Assembly (NCBI RefSeq): GCF_011297335.1
Contig: NZ_JAAOTJ010000005.1
Span: 186,001 to 250,000, forward strand
DNA: 64,000 nucleotides
Direction of reading: 5' to 3'
Source: Catellatospora methionotrophica
GTDB taxonomy: Bacteria; Actinomycetota; Actinomycetes; Mycobacteriales; Micromonosporaceae
Part shown: in pieces, positions 27,172 to 34,933 of the stretch
Position numbering within the stretch: the first letter of the stretch is position 1
Layout: every line of letters starts with the position of its first letter
Position numbers and translations under genes: made by a program
The notes under the pieces: generated by a model
Told to the model about the DNA's origin: nothing
Seen by the model: the letters and a program-made list of their open reading frames with translations, nothing else
The model's database searches: none

Positions 27172-28143
27172 TCAGTCCTCGTCGGGAGACGCCGGAGGGG
27201 TGGCAGGAGTCGCGGGGACCGTGGCGGGCACGGGGGCCGCAGGTGCCGGGCGGCGTCGGCGGCGCAGGGCGACCACCAGGGCGACCGGGATCGCGAGGGC
27301 GATCAGGAACGGCATCAGGAAGCCGAGCACGGCCAGGGCGACCTGCACCGTGGCCACGAACGCGTCCCAGCCGGCCTCCAGGCCGCCCAGGAAGCCCGGT
27401 GCGGGCTCCTTCTCCGGCTCGGGCACCACCGTGTTCGGGCCGACCAGGGTCACCGTGATGGTGGACAGCGAGACCAGGTCGTCCAGGCCCGCCTTCTTGC
27501 GCTCCAGCGAGGCCAGCTCGGCCTGCCGCTGGTTCAGCTCACGCTCCAGCAGCACCACCTCGCTGAGCTGCTTGGCCTGCGTGAACATCCGGCGCACCGA
27601 CTCCACGCTGGCGCGCTGGGCGGCGATCCGGGTGTCCAGGTCGACGACGGCCTCGGTGACGTCCTCGGTGTTCGAGCTGCGGTTGAGCTCGGTGCCCAGC
27701 TTCGCGATCTGCTCCACCACGCTGTGGAACTGCTTCGCGGGCACCCGTACGGTGATCCACGCCTGCGACTCGGAGCTGTCGTTGACGCGCTTCTCCGCGC
27801 CGATGTGCCCGCCGGCGGTGGTGACCAGCGCGGTCAGCTGGTCGGCGGACTTGACGACGTCGTCGACGCGTACGGACAGCTCGCCGCGGTAAATCAGGGA
27901 CCGGCCGACGACCGGCCCGCCCGTGGCGGTCACCCCGTCGGGGGCGGGCGCCTGCGGAGCGCCTGCCTTCTCCCCGTTCGCGCCGGAGTCGCCCTGATAG
28001 CTCAGGTCGCCGATGCCCGGCTTGGGGGCGCTGGCGGGCGAGCTGCTGTCGTTCGACGACGTCGCGCACCCCGCCAGCAACAGCAGACCGCTCAGTGTCG
28101 CTACTACGAACGTCTTCTTCATGCCTTTCCGGACGTCACTCAT
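27172..28143 (-). CDS. DUF4349-type membrane lipoprotein
   Basis: 323 residues from ATG at 28143; a second ATG at 28122 (MKKTFVVATLSG) is also possible. Lipoprotein signal with LLLLAGC near residue 25. The middle matches the DUF4349 pattern: RSLIYRGELSVRVDDVVKSA, VTTAGGHIGAEKRVND, TVRVPAKQFHSVVEQIAKLG, then a coiled-coil segment about 170-215 (RELNQRQAELASLERKKAGLDD). One C-terminal membrane span (about 263-290) and a basic/Pro-rich tail follow, so the protein is anchored at both ends and presents its domain outside. The biological role of DUF4349 proteins is not known. Confidence 0.88.
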   Translation of the reverse strand: MSDVRKGMKKTFVVATLSGLLLLAGCATSSNDSSSPASAPKPGIGDLSYQGDSGANGEKAGAPQAPAPDGVTATGGPVVGRSLIYRGELSVRVDDVVKSADQLTALVTTAGGHIGAEKRVNDSSESQAWITVRVPAKQFHSVVEQIAKLGTELNRSSNTEDVTEAVVDLDTRIAAQRASVESVRRMFTQAKQLSEVVLLERELNQRQAELASLERKKAGLDDLVSLSTITVTLVGPNTVVPEPEKEPAPGFLGGLEAGWDAFVATVQVALAVLGFLMPFLIALAIPVALVVALRRRRRPAPAAPVPATVPATPATPPASPDED

Positions 28144-28225
28144 GACCCCTCAGGTTCCGGCAGACTGGTCACGGAAGGACGACAGTCGGGACACGGTCCG
28201 GACAGAGACGGAAAGGCGACCACCG

Positions 28226-28864
28226 ATGCGGGTGACCAAGTTCGCGCACTCCTGCCTGCGTATCGAGCACGACGACGCCGTCGTGGTGATCGACCCCGGG
28301 GCGTGGAGCGAGTCGGAGCGCGCCCTCGACGGCGCGGACGCGGTGCTGCTCACCCACGAGCACGCCGACCACGTGGACGCCGACCGGCTCGCCGACGCGC
28401 TGGCCAAGCGGTCCTCGATCCAGATCTACGCCCACCCGGACGTGGTGGACAAGTTCTCCGCGCAGTGGGGCGGCGCGGCGGTCCCGGTCACCGCCGGGCA
28501 CGCGTTCACCGCGGCCAACCTGCTGGTACGCGCGTACGGCGGGCTGCACGCCGTGATCCATCCGGACATCCCCCGGGTGGCGAACCTGGGCTTCCTGATC
28601 AACGAGTCGCTGTACCACCCGGGGGACTCCTTCGACGTGCCCGAGGGTGCGAGCGTGCAGACGCTGTTCGTGCCAGTCTCCGCGCCCTGGCTGAAGATCT
28701 CCGAGGCGATCGACTTCGTCCGGGCGGTCGCGCCCCAGCGGGCGTACGCGCTGCACGACAGCCTGCTCTCGGACAACGGCCTCAGCCTGACCGACGCCCT
28801 GATGACGGCCCGCTCCGGCACCGAGTACGCCCGGCTCGCCCCGGGGGCCGCCGTCGACGTCTAG
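28226..28864 (+). CDS. Metallo-beta-lactamase-fold hydrolase (UlaG/YkfA-like)
   Basis: 212 residues from ATG at 28226, 11 bases after GGAAAGG. The fold is shown by MRVTKFAHSCLRIEHDDAVVVIDPG, the metal motif LLTHEHADHVD (HxHxDH) near residue 52, HPDIPRVANLGFLINESLYHPGDSF with the later His and Asp ligands, and the C-terminal ALHD. Members of this compact subgroup hydrolyse lactones, phosphodiesters or phosphonates; the substrate is unknown. Its stop codon overlaps that of the exonuclease gene coming from the other side: the four bases CTAG at 28861-28864 serve as stop for both genes. Confidence 0.88.
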   Translation: MRVTKFAHSCLRIEHDDAVVVIDPGAWSESERALDGADAVLLTHEHADHVDADRLADALAKRSSIQIYAHPDVVDKFSAQWGGAAVPVTAGHAFTAANLLVRAYGGLHAVIHPDIPRVANLGFLINESLYHPGDSFDVPEGASVQTLFVPVSAPWLKISEAIDFVRAVAPQRAYALHDSLLSDNGLSLTDALMTARSGTEYARLAPGAAVDV

Positions 28865-29418
28865 GGCTGCCAGGACATCAGGTTCGCGAACAGGTCGGCC
28901 TGCTCGAGCGCGTCGTCGAGGGCGTGGTGGGTGTGCCGCCGCTCGGACATCAGGTGCCGGGGCATCGCCCGCTTGGTCGCCCCGCCGAACGGCACCCCCG
29001 CCTTGATCGCGTACGCCGTCTTCACGTCGAGGCAGCCGGAGTGCCCGAACACGCTCGCCCCCGTGAACCGGATCAGGTACCAGTACACGAACATCCAGTC
29101 GAAGCTCGCCGGGTACGCCACGAACACCGGGCGGTGCTCGCCCGCGGTCTGGGTCACCCACCGGCTGAACTCGCGCATCGCCACCTCCGGGTGGGTGCCC
29201 TCCCTGGCCAGCGCCTCGCGGTCCAGCCCCGACACCGCCAACGCGGCCGGCATGAACTCGTCGCTGATCGGCCGCAGCTCCCGGTAGAACGTCGCCGCGG
29301 CCGGGTCGGTCCGTGCGAACGACTCGCCCCTGGTCCCGGCGACCGCCGCGCCGAAGCTCAGCATCGAGTACGGGCCCGGGATCGGGCCGTCGGCTTCGAC
29401 GTCGACGGAGAAGTACAT
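28861..29418 (-). CDS. DEDDh 3'-5' exonuclease (DnaQ-like)
   Basis: 185 residues. The exonuclease motifs are visible: Exo I in SVDVEADGPIPG (D6, E8), Exo II around FDWMFVYWYLIR, and Exo III in HHALDDALEQAD, where the histidine places it in the DEDDh class. It is a stand-alone exonuclease rather than the polymerase III epsilon subunit, because no polymerase-binding tail is present. The start is set at ATG 29418; a GTG at 29430 is possible. The gene overlaps the MBL hydrolase gene by one stop-codon tetramer and so cannot have a terminator hairpin between them. Confidence 0.85.
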   Translation of the reverse strand: MYFSVDVEADGPIPGPYSMLSFGAAVAGTRGESFARTDPAAATFYRELRPISDEFMPAALAVSGLDREALAREGTHPEVAMREFSRWVTQTAGEHRPVFVAYPASFDWMFVYWYLIRFTGASVFGHSGCLDVKTAYAIKAGVPFGGATKRAMPRHLMSERRHTHHALDDALEQADLFANLMSWQP

Positions 29419-29550
29419 GTCCGCGCGCACCGCGCACCACGCTTTCGACGAGGGTAAATGCAACGCGGCCAGCCTAGAGGGGGCCCGGTCCACGTCGCAC
29501 CCGCTTTCCGGGGGGCTGACCCGGCGCGTCCGGCGCGGCACAATCCACAT

Positions 29551-30315
29551 GTGACACCCCCTTTGACGGCGACGCCGATGCAGACCGCGGCGATGGCGGC
29601 CGATGCGGTGAACCGGCTCGGCGGCGCGTTCCTGGAATGCCCCCGGACCCTGCGCCGCGCCCGCGAACTCGGCCTGACCGGCTGGGCCTGCTACGTCGCC
29701 GGGCGGGGCGGTGCGCTGGGCGACGTACGCCCGGACACCGTCGCGGCGGCGCTGGGCCTGATCACGCCCGAGGCGGTGCGCGACGGCTGGGACGCGGCCC
29801 GGCGCGCGCTGTCGCCCCGCGAGGTCGCCGCGCACCTGCTGGCCGAATGCTGCCGCTGGGGCAGCGAGCACCTCGACGACGCGCCCAAGGTCGACCGCCT
29901 GGTCGAGCTGACCGAGAAGGCGGTGCTCGCCGCCGACGGCGCGGGCCTGCCGCTGTTCGCCGCCTGGCGGGCGATGCCGGTGCCGGACGACGGGCCGGGG
30001 GCGCGCGCCGCCGTGGCGCTGCACCTGCTGCGCGAACATCGGGCCGGCGCGCTGCTGCTCGGGGTGCGGTCCAGTGGCCTGAGCCCGGTGGAGGCGCTGA
30101 TCGCGGGGCCGGAGGGGGAGGCGGCGGCGGTCGCGTTCGGCTGGCAGCCGCCGTACCCGCCGGTGGCTCCGCTGCTGCGCCGCCGCGCCTGGGCGGACGC
30201 GGTCGCCGACCGCATCAGCGGCCAGGCCGTCCAGAACTTCACCCCCGCCGAACGCGGCGAACTCGTCACCCTCCTCAAGGACACCACCCGCACCGTCTTC
30301 CCCCGCCGCCGCTGA
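29551..30315 (+). CDS. SCO6745-family helical protein
   Basis: 254 residues, starting GTG at 29551 or ATG at 29578 (MQTAAMAADAVNRLGG). A largely helical, alanine-rich protein with the conserved features of the small actinobacterial family that includes SCO6745: GGAFLECPRTLRRARELGL at the start, GWACYVAGRGGALGDV, AARRALSPREVAAHLLAE, a run of conserved His/Trp in HLLREHRAGALLLGVR, and AGPEGEAAAVAFGWQPPYPP. The fold and role are not known; a regulator-like helical core has been suggested for relatives, but I cannot support a DNA-binding function from the sequence. It is followed by the GNAT gene 90 bases downstream. Confidence 0.7.
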   Translation: MTPPLTATPMQTAAMAADAVNRLGGAFLECPRTLRRARELGLTGWACYVAGRGGALGDVRPDTVAAALGLITPEAVRDGWDAARRALSPREVAAHLLAECCRWGSEHLDDAPKVDRLVELTEKAVLAADGAGLPLFAAWRAMPVPDDGPGARAAVALHLLREHRAGALLLGVRSSGLSPVEALIAGPEGEAAAVAFGWQPPYPPVAPLLRRRAWADAVADRISGQAVQNFTPAERGELVTLLKDTTRTVFPRRR

Positions 30316-30405
30316 CCTGCTCTCGATCGCGGGGCTCGCGGACGTCGCCGAGCGGCCGGGGTTAATCCGGTGGTGGACGGTGGGGCGGGTGGTGAGGATG
30401 GCGGG

Positions 30406-31335
30406 GTGACTGATGACGAACTTCCCGAGGGCTGGTCTCACCGGCCGACGACAGGCGCGGACGCCGACGAACTGCTGGCGCTCGTGAACGCCAGCGTCCT
30501 GGCCGCGGCCGGTTTCGCCGACTTCACCGCGCAGGAGGTGGCCGAAGGGCTCGCGGGGCCGTGCAGCATGGTCGCGGTGACCGCCGACGGCACGATCGCG
30601 GGCTGGGGCTACCTGGACAACCCCGGTAACGGTCCGGACGATTTCGTGGAGGTGTACGCGCATCCCGAGGGCGGCCGGCCCGCGCTGCACCCGCTGCTGG
30701 CCCGGATGCTGGCCGAGACGGCCCGCCGAGCCCGTGAGCGGGGTGGCGAGGGGACAGTCCAGGCCGGGGCGATACCGGTCGAGCTGCCCTGGATCGAGGC
30801 GCTGACCGCGGCGGGCTTCACGTTCGTCAAGCAGCATGCCCGTATGCAGATCGACCTGCCCGTACCGCCGACCGGCGCCGTGCCCGGGGTGACGGTGCGC
30901 CCGGTGCGCGAGGACGAACTGCCGGAGTTCTTCGCGGTGTACGACGCGGCGTTCCGGGACACCCCCGACTACCAGCCGACAGGCTACGACCGATGGCGGG
31001 AGCGCTTCGTGGACGGCCACCAGGTCCGGCTGGACGAGTGGTTCGTCGCCGAGGCGGACGGGGCTGTGGCGGGCGTTCTGCAGTCCTCGGAGCAGAACGC
31101 CGACAGCGGCGAGGGTTGGGTGAAGCACCTGGCGGTGCGCGCCGAGTTCCGCAAGCGCGGCGTCGGTCGCGCACTGCTGGCCGCCGCGTTCGCGCGTTAC
31201 CTGGCCAACGGCCGGGTGTCGGCGGGTCTCGGTGTCGACCTGGCGAACCCGACCGAGGCCATCCGGCTGTACACCGGGGTCGGCATGCGGGCGGCCTACC
31301 AGGCCAACATCTACGAGCGACCGGCCCTGGACTAG
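30406..31335 (+). CDS. Tandem-domain GNAT acetyltransferase
   Basis: 309 residues from GTG at 30406, with GAGG 8 bases upstream. Two GNAT folds follow each other, as in mycothiol synthase-like proteins. The first (1-150) lacks a clear acetyl-CoA loop. The second (160-309) has the binding motif VRAEFRKRGVGRALL near residue 245 and NPTEAIRLYTGVGM at the end, so only the C-terminal half is likely active. Substrate unknown; similarity to MshD-type enzymes is of layout only. The stop codon shares CTAG (31332-31335) with the gamma-glutamylcyclotransferase gene opposite. Confidence 0.87.
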   Translation: MTDDELPEGWSHRPTTGADADELLALVNASVLAAAGFADFTAQEVAEGLAGPCSMVAVTADGTIAGWGYLDNPGNGPDDFVEVYAHPEGGRPALHPLLARMLAETARRARERGGEGTVQAGAIPVELPWIEALTAAGFTFVKQHARMQIDLPVPPTGAVPGVTVRPVREDELPEFFAVYDAAFRDTPDYQPTGYDRWRERFVDGHQVRLDEWFVAEADGAVAGVLQSSEQNADSGEGWVKHLAVRAEFRKRGVGRALLAAAFARYLANGRVSAGLGVDLANPTEAIRLYTGVGMRAAYQANIYERPALD

Positions 31336-31787
31336 GGCCGGACGGTGCGGGTGGGGCGGGCGCGCAGCGCGGCGACGTAGTCGTCGGGCGCGCCCGCCTT
31401 CTCCGCCGCGTTCGCTATCTCCGACAGGTACCAGGCGGTCGGCAGGCCGCCCTCGTAGCCGTGGAAGACGTAGACGTAGGCCAGCGCGCTGCCGTCGAGG
31501 GTCGCGACCCGCAACTGCAGCTTGGTGTAGGTGCCCGCGTTGGCACCCTCGACCTCGTCGAGCGCCGCCTCGTCCCACGGGTGCACGTCGTAGAGCGCCA
31601 CGAAGATCCGGTCTCCGGGCGACTCGACGATCGTGGTGACCGCGCCTTCCCAGCCGACCTCGTCCTCGCCGGCGAAGGTCAGCCGCCAGTCTTCGAGCCA
31701 GCCGGTCCCGACCATGGGCGAGTGCGGACAGTAGGCCCGCATGCGGGCAGGGTCCAGGTTCGAGCCATACGCTGCGTAATGACGCAC
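31332..31787 (-). CDS. Gamma-glutamylcyclotransferase-fold protein (AIG2/GGCT type)
   Basis: 151 residues from GTG at 31787, chosen because the family starts immediately with YAAYGSNLDPARM. The YGSNL loop that binds the gamma-glutamyl group is complete, with CPHSPMVGTGWLEDWRLTF and LDEVEGANAGTYTKLQL carrying the catalytic glutamate region (E in EVEGAN). It likely converts a gamma-glutamyl amine or peptide to 5-oxoproline. The gene is convergent with the GNAT gene and shares its stop tetramer CTAG. Confidence 0.9.
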   Translation of the reverse strand: MRHYAAYGSNLDPARMRAYCPHSPMVGTGWLEDWRLTFAGEDEVGWEGAVTTIVESPGDRIFVALYDVHPWDEAALDEVEGANAGTYTKLQLRVATLDGSALAYVYVFHGYEGGLPTAWYLSEIANAAEKAGAPDDYVAALRARPTRTVRP

Positions 31788-31933
31788 GGCGATGACGATA
31801 GCCGCCCGGACCGCTCGCTGAGAATACGCCCGTGCGTGTCGGACCACTCGGTGTCTTTTCCTGCACGCTGGGTGAGCGTGAGCCGGGTCGCATCCGCGCC
31901 TGACGGACTTGCCCGGTAGGGAAGAATGACTGC

Positions 31934-33337
31934 GTGAGTCGGATTGTGATCATCGGTGGCGGCCCCGCCGGATACGAGGCGGCGCTCGTCGCCGCGCAGC
32001 TCGACGCGGACGTCACGGTCGTGGAAGCCGACGGTGCCGGTGGCGCCTGCGTGCTGCACGACTGCGTCCCGTCCAAGACCTTCATCGCCAGCTCGGAGGT
32101 CGTGACGAGCTATCGCGACACCGAGGAGTTCGGCGTCCACTACGAGGGAGCGGGGACCGTCACCGTCGACGCCGCCGCCGTCCACGGGCGGGTGAAGCGG
32201 CTCGCCCTGGCGCAGTCCGGCGACATCCACGCGAAGCTGATCAAGGCCGGGGTCACCCTGGTCAAGGGCACCGCGCGGATGGGCGAGGACACCCTCGGGC
32301 ACACCCACCGGGTGCGCGTGCGCCCGGCCGACGGCGACGCCGAGTACGCCATCGACGCGGGCACGGTGCTCATCGCGACCGGTGCGACGCCCCGGCGGCT
32401 GCCGAGCGCGGTGCCCGACGGCGAGCGCATCCTGACCTGGCGGCAGGTGTACGACCTGCCCGCGCTGCCCGAGCACCTGATCGTCATCGGCTCCGGCGTC
32501 ACCGGCGCCGAGTTCGCCTCGTCGTACCTGGCCATCGGCGTGCCGGTGACCCTGGTGTCGTCGCGCGACCGGGTCATGCCGCACGAGGACGCCGACGCGG
32601 CGATGGCGATCGAGCGGGTCTTCCGGGCCCGTGGCATGACCATCCTGAACAACTCGCGGGCCGACGCGGTCAAGCGGGTCGGCGACGGCGTCGAGGTGAC
32701 CCTGTCCGACGGGCGGGTGGTCACCGGCTCGCACGCGTTGATGGCGGTCGGCTCCATCCCCAACACCGCCGACCTCGGCCTGCCCGAGTACGGCGTCACC
32801 GTCGGCCCCGGCGGCTACGTCACGGTCGACCGGGTGTCGCGCACCAACGTGCCCGGGGTGTACGCCGCCGGCGACTGCACCGGTGTGCTCCCGCTGGCCA
32901 GCGTCGCGGCCATGCAGGGCCGGATCGCGATGTGGCACGCGCTCGGCGAGGCGGTGGCCCCGCTGCGGCTGCGCACCGTCGCCGCGAACGTGTTCACCGA
33001 CCCGGAGCTGGCCACGGTCGGCGTCTCGCAGGCCGACGTGGACAGCGGCAAGGTCCCGGCCCGGCAGGTCATGCTGCCGCTGGCGGGCAACGCGCGCGCC
33101 AAGATGGCGGGCCTGCACGACGGCTTCATCAAGCTGTTCTGCCGCCCGGCCAGCGGCATCGTGGTCGGCGGTGTCGTCGTCGCCCCCCGCGCCAGCGAAC
33201 TGATCATGCCGCTGACCATGGCTGTCGAGAACCACATGACCGTGGACCAGCTCGCCCACACCATCACCATCTACCCGTCGCTGACCGGCAGCCTCGCCGA
33301 GGCCGCCCGCCAGCTGATGCAGCACGACATCGAGTAG
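31934..33337 (+). CDS. NAD(P)H-quinone reductase of the LpdA / disulfide-reductase family
   Basis: 467 residues from GTG at 31934. FAD site IIGGGPAGYEAALVA at the N-terminus, a two-cysteine motif GGACVLHDCVPSKTF near residue 40, the second nucleotide site VIGSGVTGAEFASSYLAIG near 180, and NVPGVYAAGDCTG near 305. The C-terminal catalytic His-Glu pair of lipoamide dehydrogenase (HPTxSE) is replaced by IYPSLTGSLAEAARQ, which argues against lipoamide dehydrogenase and fits the mycobacterial LpdA quinone reductases. It probably reduces quinones with NAD(P)H in the cytoplasm. It ends 7 bases before a long palindrome that may be its terminator. Confidence 0.9.
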   Translation: MSRIVIIGGGPAGYEAALVAAQLDADVTVVEADGAGGACVLHDCVPSKTFIASSEVVTSYRDTEEFGVHYEGAGTVTVDAAAVHGRVKRLALAQSGDIHAKLIKAGVTLVKGTARMGEDTLGHTHRVRVRPADGDAEYAIDAGTVLIATGATPRRLPSAVPDGERILTWRQVYDLPALPEHLIVIGSGVTGAEFASSYLAIGVPVTLVSSRDRVMPHEDADAAMAIERVFRARGMTILNNSRADAVKRVGDGVEVTLSDGRVVTGSHALMAVGSIPNTADLGLPEYGVTVGPGGYVTVDRVSRTNVPGVYAAGDCTGVLPLASVAAMQGRIAMWHALGEAVAPLRLRTVAANVFTDPELATVGVSQADVDSGKVPARQVMLPLAGNARAKMAGLHDGFIKLFCRPASGIVVGGVVVAPRASELIMPLTMAVENHMTVDQLAHTITIYPSLTGSLAEAARQLMQHDIE

Positions 33338-33344
33338 ACCGTGG

Positions 33345-33389
33345 ACTTCATCGCAACTCCAGTTATCATAACTGGAGTTGCGATGAAGT
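33345..33389. promoter_or_regulatory. 22-bp perfect palindrome over a putative promoter
   Basis: ACTTCATCGCAACTCCAGTTAT (arm one, 33345-33366, quoted in part: ACTTCATCGCAACTCC) and its exact complement at 33368-33389 form one uninterrupted palindrome. It lies 7 bases after one stop codon and 8 bases before the ATPase start. TGGACT (33342-33347) and TATCAT (33364-33369) could be the -35 and -10 with the palindrome centred on the -10. It may be the LpdA terminator, an operator for the ATPase gene, or both. Confidence 0.6.
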
Positions 33390-33397
33390 GAGGCAGG

Positions 33398-34867
33398 ATG
33401 CTCGACAAGCCGTCCGAGCTGCTCGAACGTGATCGTGAGTGGCAGGCGCTGGCCCAGTTCGCCGACAACCCCGCGCTCGGCGCGTCGCTGGGGCTCGTCT
33501 ACGGCCGCCGCCGCCAGGGCAAGACCTTCATGCTGGAGCTGCTCAGCCTCGCCGCGAACGGCTTCATGTTCACCGCCTCCCAGCTCTACGGCCCGGAGAA
33601 CCTGCGCGCCCTGAGCGAGGCTTACCGCGCCTACACGGGCACCGAGGACCCGGTCCGGTTCGCCGACTGGCGCGAGGCGGTCGACGCGCTGCTGCGGCTC
33701 GGCGAGCGCGGTGACGGCCCGACCCTGGTCGTGCTCGACGAATTCCCGTACCTGCTCGATGACGAACCGGCCCTGCCGTCGCTGATCCAGGCCGCGCTGA
33801 GCCCGATGAGCCGGGCGATGCGGCAGAGCCGGACCCGGCTGATCCTGTGCGGCAGCGCCATGACGACGATGCGCAGGCTGCTGATCGGCACCGCTCCGCT
33901 GCGCGGCCGGGCGGTGCTGGAGATGAACCTCGCCACCCTCGACTACCGCGCCACGTCCCAGCTCTGGGGGCTGGACGGCGAGCCGGACGCGGCCTTCCGG
34001 GTGCACGCGCTGGTCGGCGGCACTCCTGCCTACCTGGGGATGAGCGCCGGACCGCTGGCCGAGGACGGCGTCGACGGCTGGGTCGAGCGCGGTCTGCTCA
34101 ACCCGCTGTCCGCGATGTTCCGCGAGGGCAACGTGCTGCTGTACGAGCAGCCCGAGCTCGTCGACGAGACGCTGTACTTCTCGGTGCTGAACGCGATCGC
34201 GGGCGGGGCGTGCCGCCGCAGTGAGATCGCGGGCAGGCTGGGGCGGCCGGACGGCTCGCTGAGCCACGCCCTGGCCGTGCTGGAGGAGGTGCGGCTGATC
34301 GAACGCGTGGAGGACGCACTGGTCGCCAAGCGCCCCGTGTACCGGATCGCGGAGCCGGTCATCCGGTTCCATCAGCTCGTCATCCGGCCACGGGAGGCGG
34401 CGATCGCCGGTCTCGGCGGTGACCGGGTCTGGCCGACGGTCCGCGACACCGTCGACGCGAAGATCTACGGACCGCACTTCGAGCAGCTCTGTCGCGAGTG
34501 GACGCTCGTCTACGCGGCGGACGCCAGCCGGGGCGGGTTCGTCAACCAGGTCAGGTCGGCGACGATCGCCTGCCGGGAACACCGGCAGGGGCACGAGATC
34601 GACGTCGTCGCGCTCAGCGAGAACTCGTACGAGCCGACGGTCGTGCGGGCCATCGGCGAGGCGAAGGCCACCGGCAGACAGGTGGGCACCGCGGAGCTGG
34701 AGCGGCTGACCCACCTGCGCGAGCTGCTGCCCCCGGCCAAGGTCGACGGGCCGGTGCGGCTGCTGCTGTTCAGCCGGTCCGGCTTCACCAGGGAGCTCCG
34801 CCGAGCGGCCGACGCCCGCACCGACGTCGAACTGATCGACATCGGACGGTTGTACGGCGGCAGCTGA
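33398..34867 (+). CDS. P-loop ATPase with winged helix and DUF234/nuclease-like tail
   Basis: 489 residues from ATG at 33398, with GAGGCAGG just upstream. The archaeal-type ATPase (PF01637-like) has Walker A YGRRRQGKTFMLELL near residue 35 and Walker B LVVLDEFPYLLDD near 110, with ILCGSAMTTM as sensor-like strand. A winged-helix segment (about 275-330) and a C-terminal domain follow; the latter carries EIDVVAL and AIGEAKATG, the spacing of a restriction-endonuclease-like E-x-K/D motif, typical of DUF234 proteins. Function is unknown; possibilities include defence or DNA processing. The gene stands alone between an enzyme gene and the ATP-grasp cassette and is preceded by an unusual long palindrome. 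Confidence 0.8.
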   Translation: MLDKPSELLERDREWQALAQFADNPALGASLGLVYGRRRQGKTFMLELLSLAANGFMFTASQLYGPENLRALSEAYRAYTGTEDPVRFADWREAVDALLRLGERGDGPTLVVLDEFPYLLDDEPALPSLIQAALSPMSRAMRQSRTRLILCGSAMTTMRRLLIGTAPLRGRAVLEMNLATLDYRATSQLWGLDGEPDAAFRVHALVGGTPAYLGMSAGPLAEDGVDGWVERGLLNPLSAMFREGNVLLYEQPELVDETLYFSVLNAIAGGACRRSEIAGRLGRPDGSLSHALAVLEEVRLIERVEDALVAKRPVYRIAEPVIRFHQLVIRPREAAIAGLGGDRVWPTVRDTVDAKIYGPHFEQLCREWTLVYAADASRGGFVNQVRSATIACREHRQGHEIDVVALSENSYEPTVVRAIGEAKATGRQVGTAELERLTHLRELLPPAKVDGPVRLLLFSRSGFTRELRRAADARTDVELIDIGRLYGGS

Positions 34868-34933
34868 CCTGTTCGCCGTCCCACATCTCACATCGTTTAC
34901 GCAATCGCAACGGGATCCGCGTAACGTCGGGCC

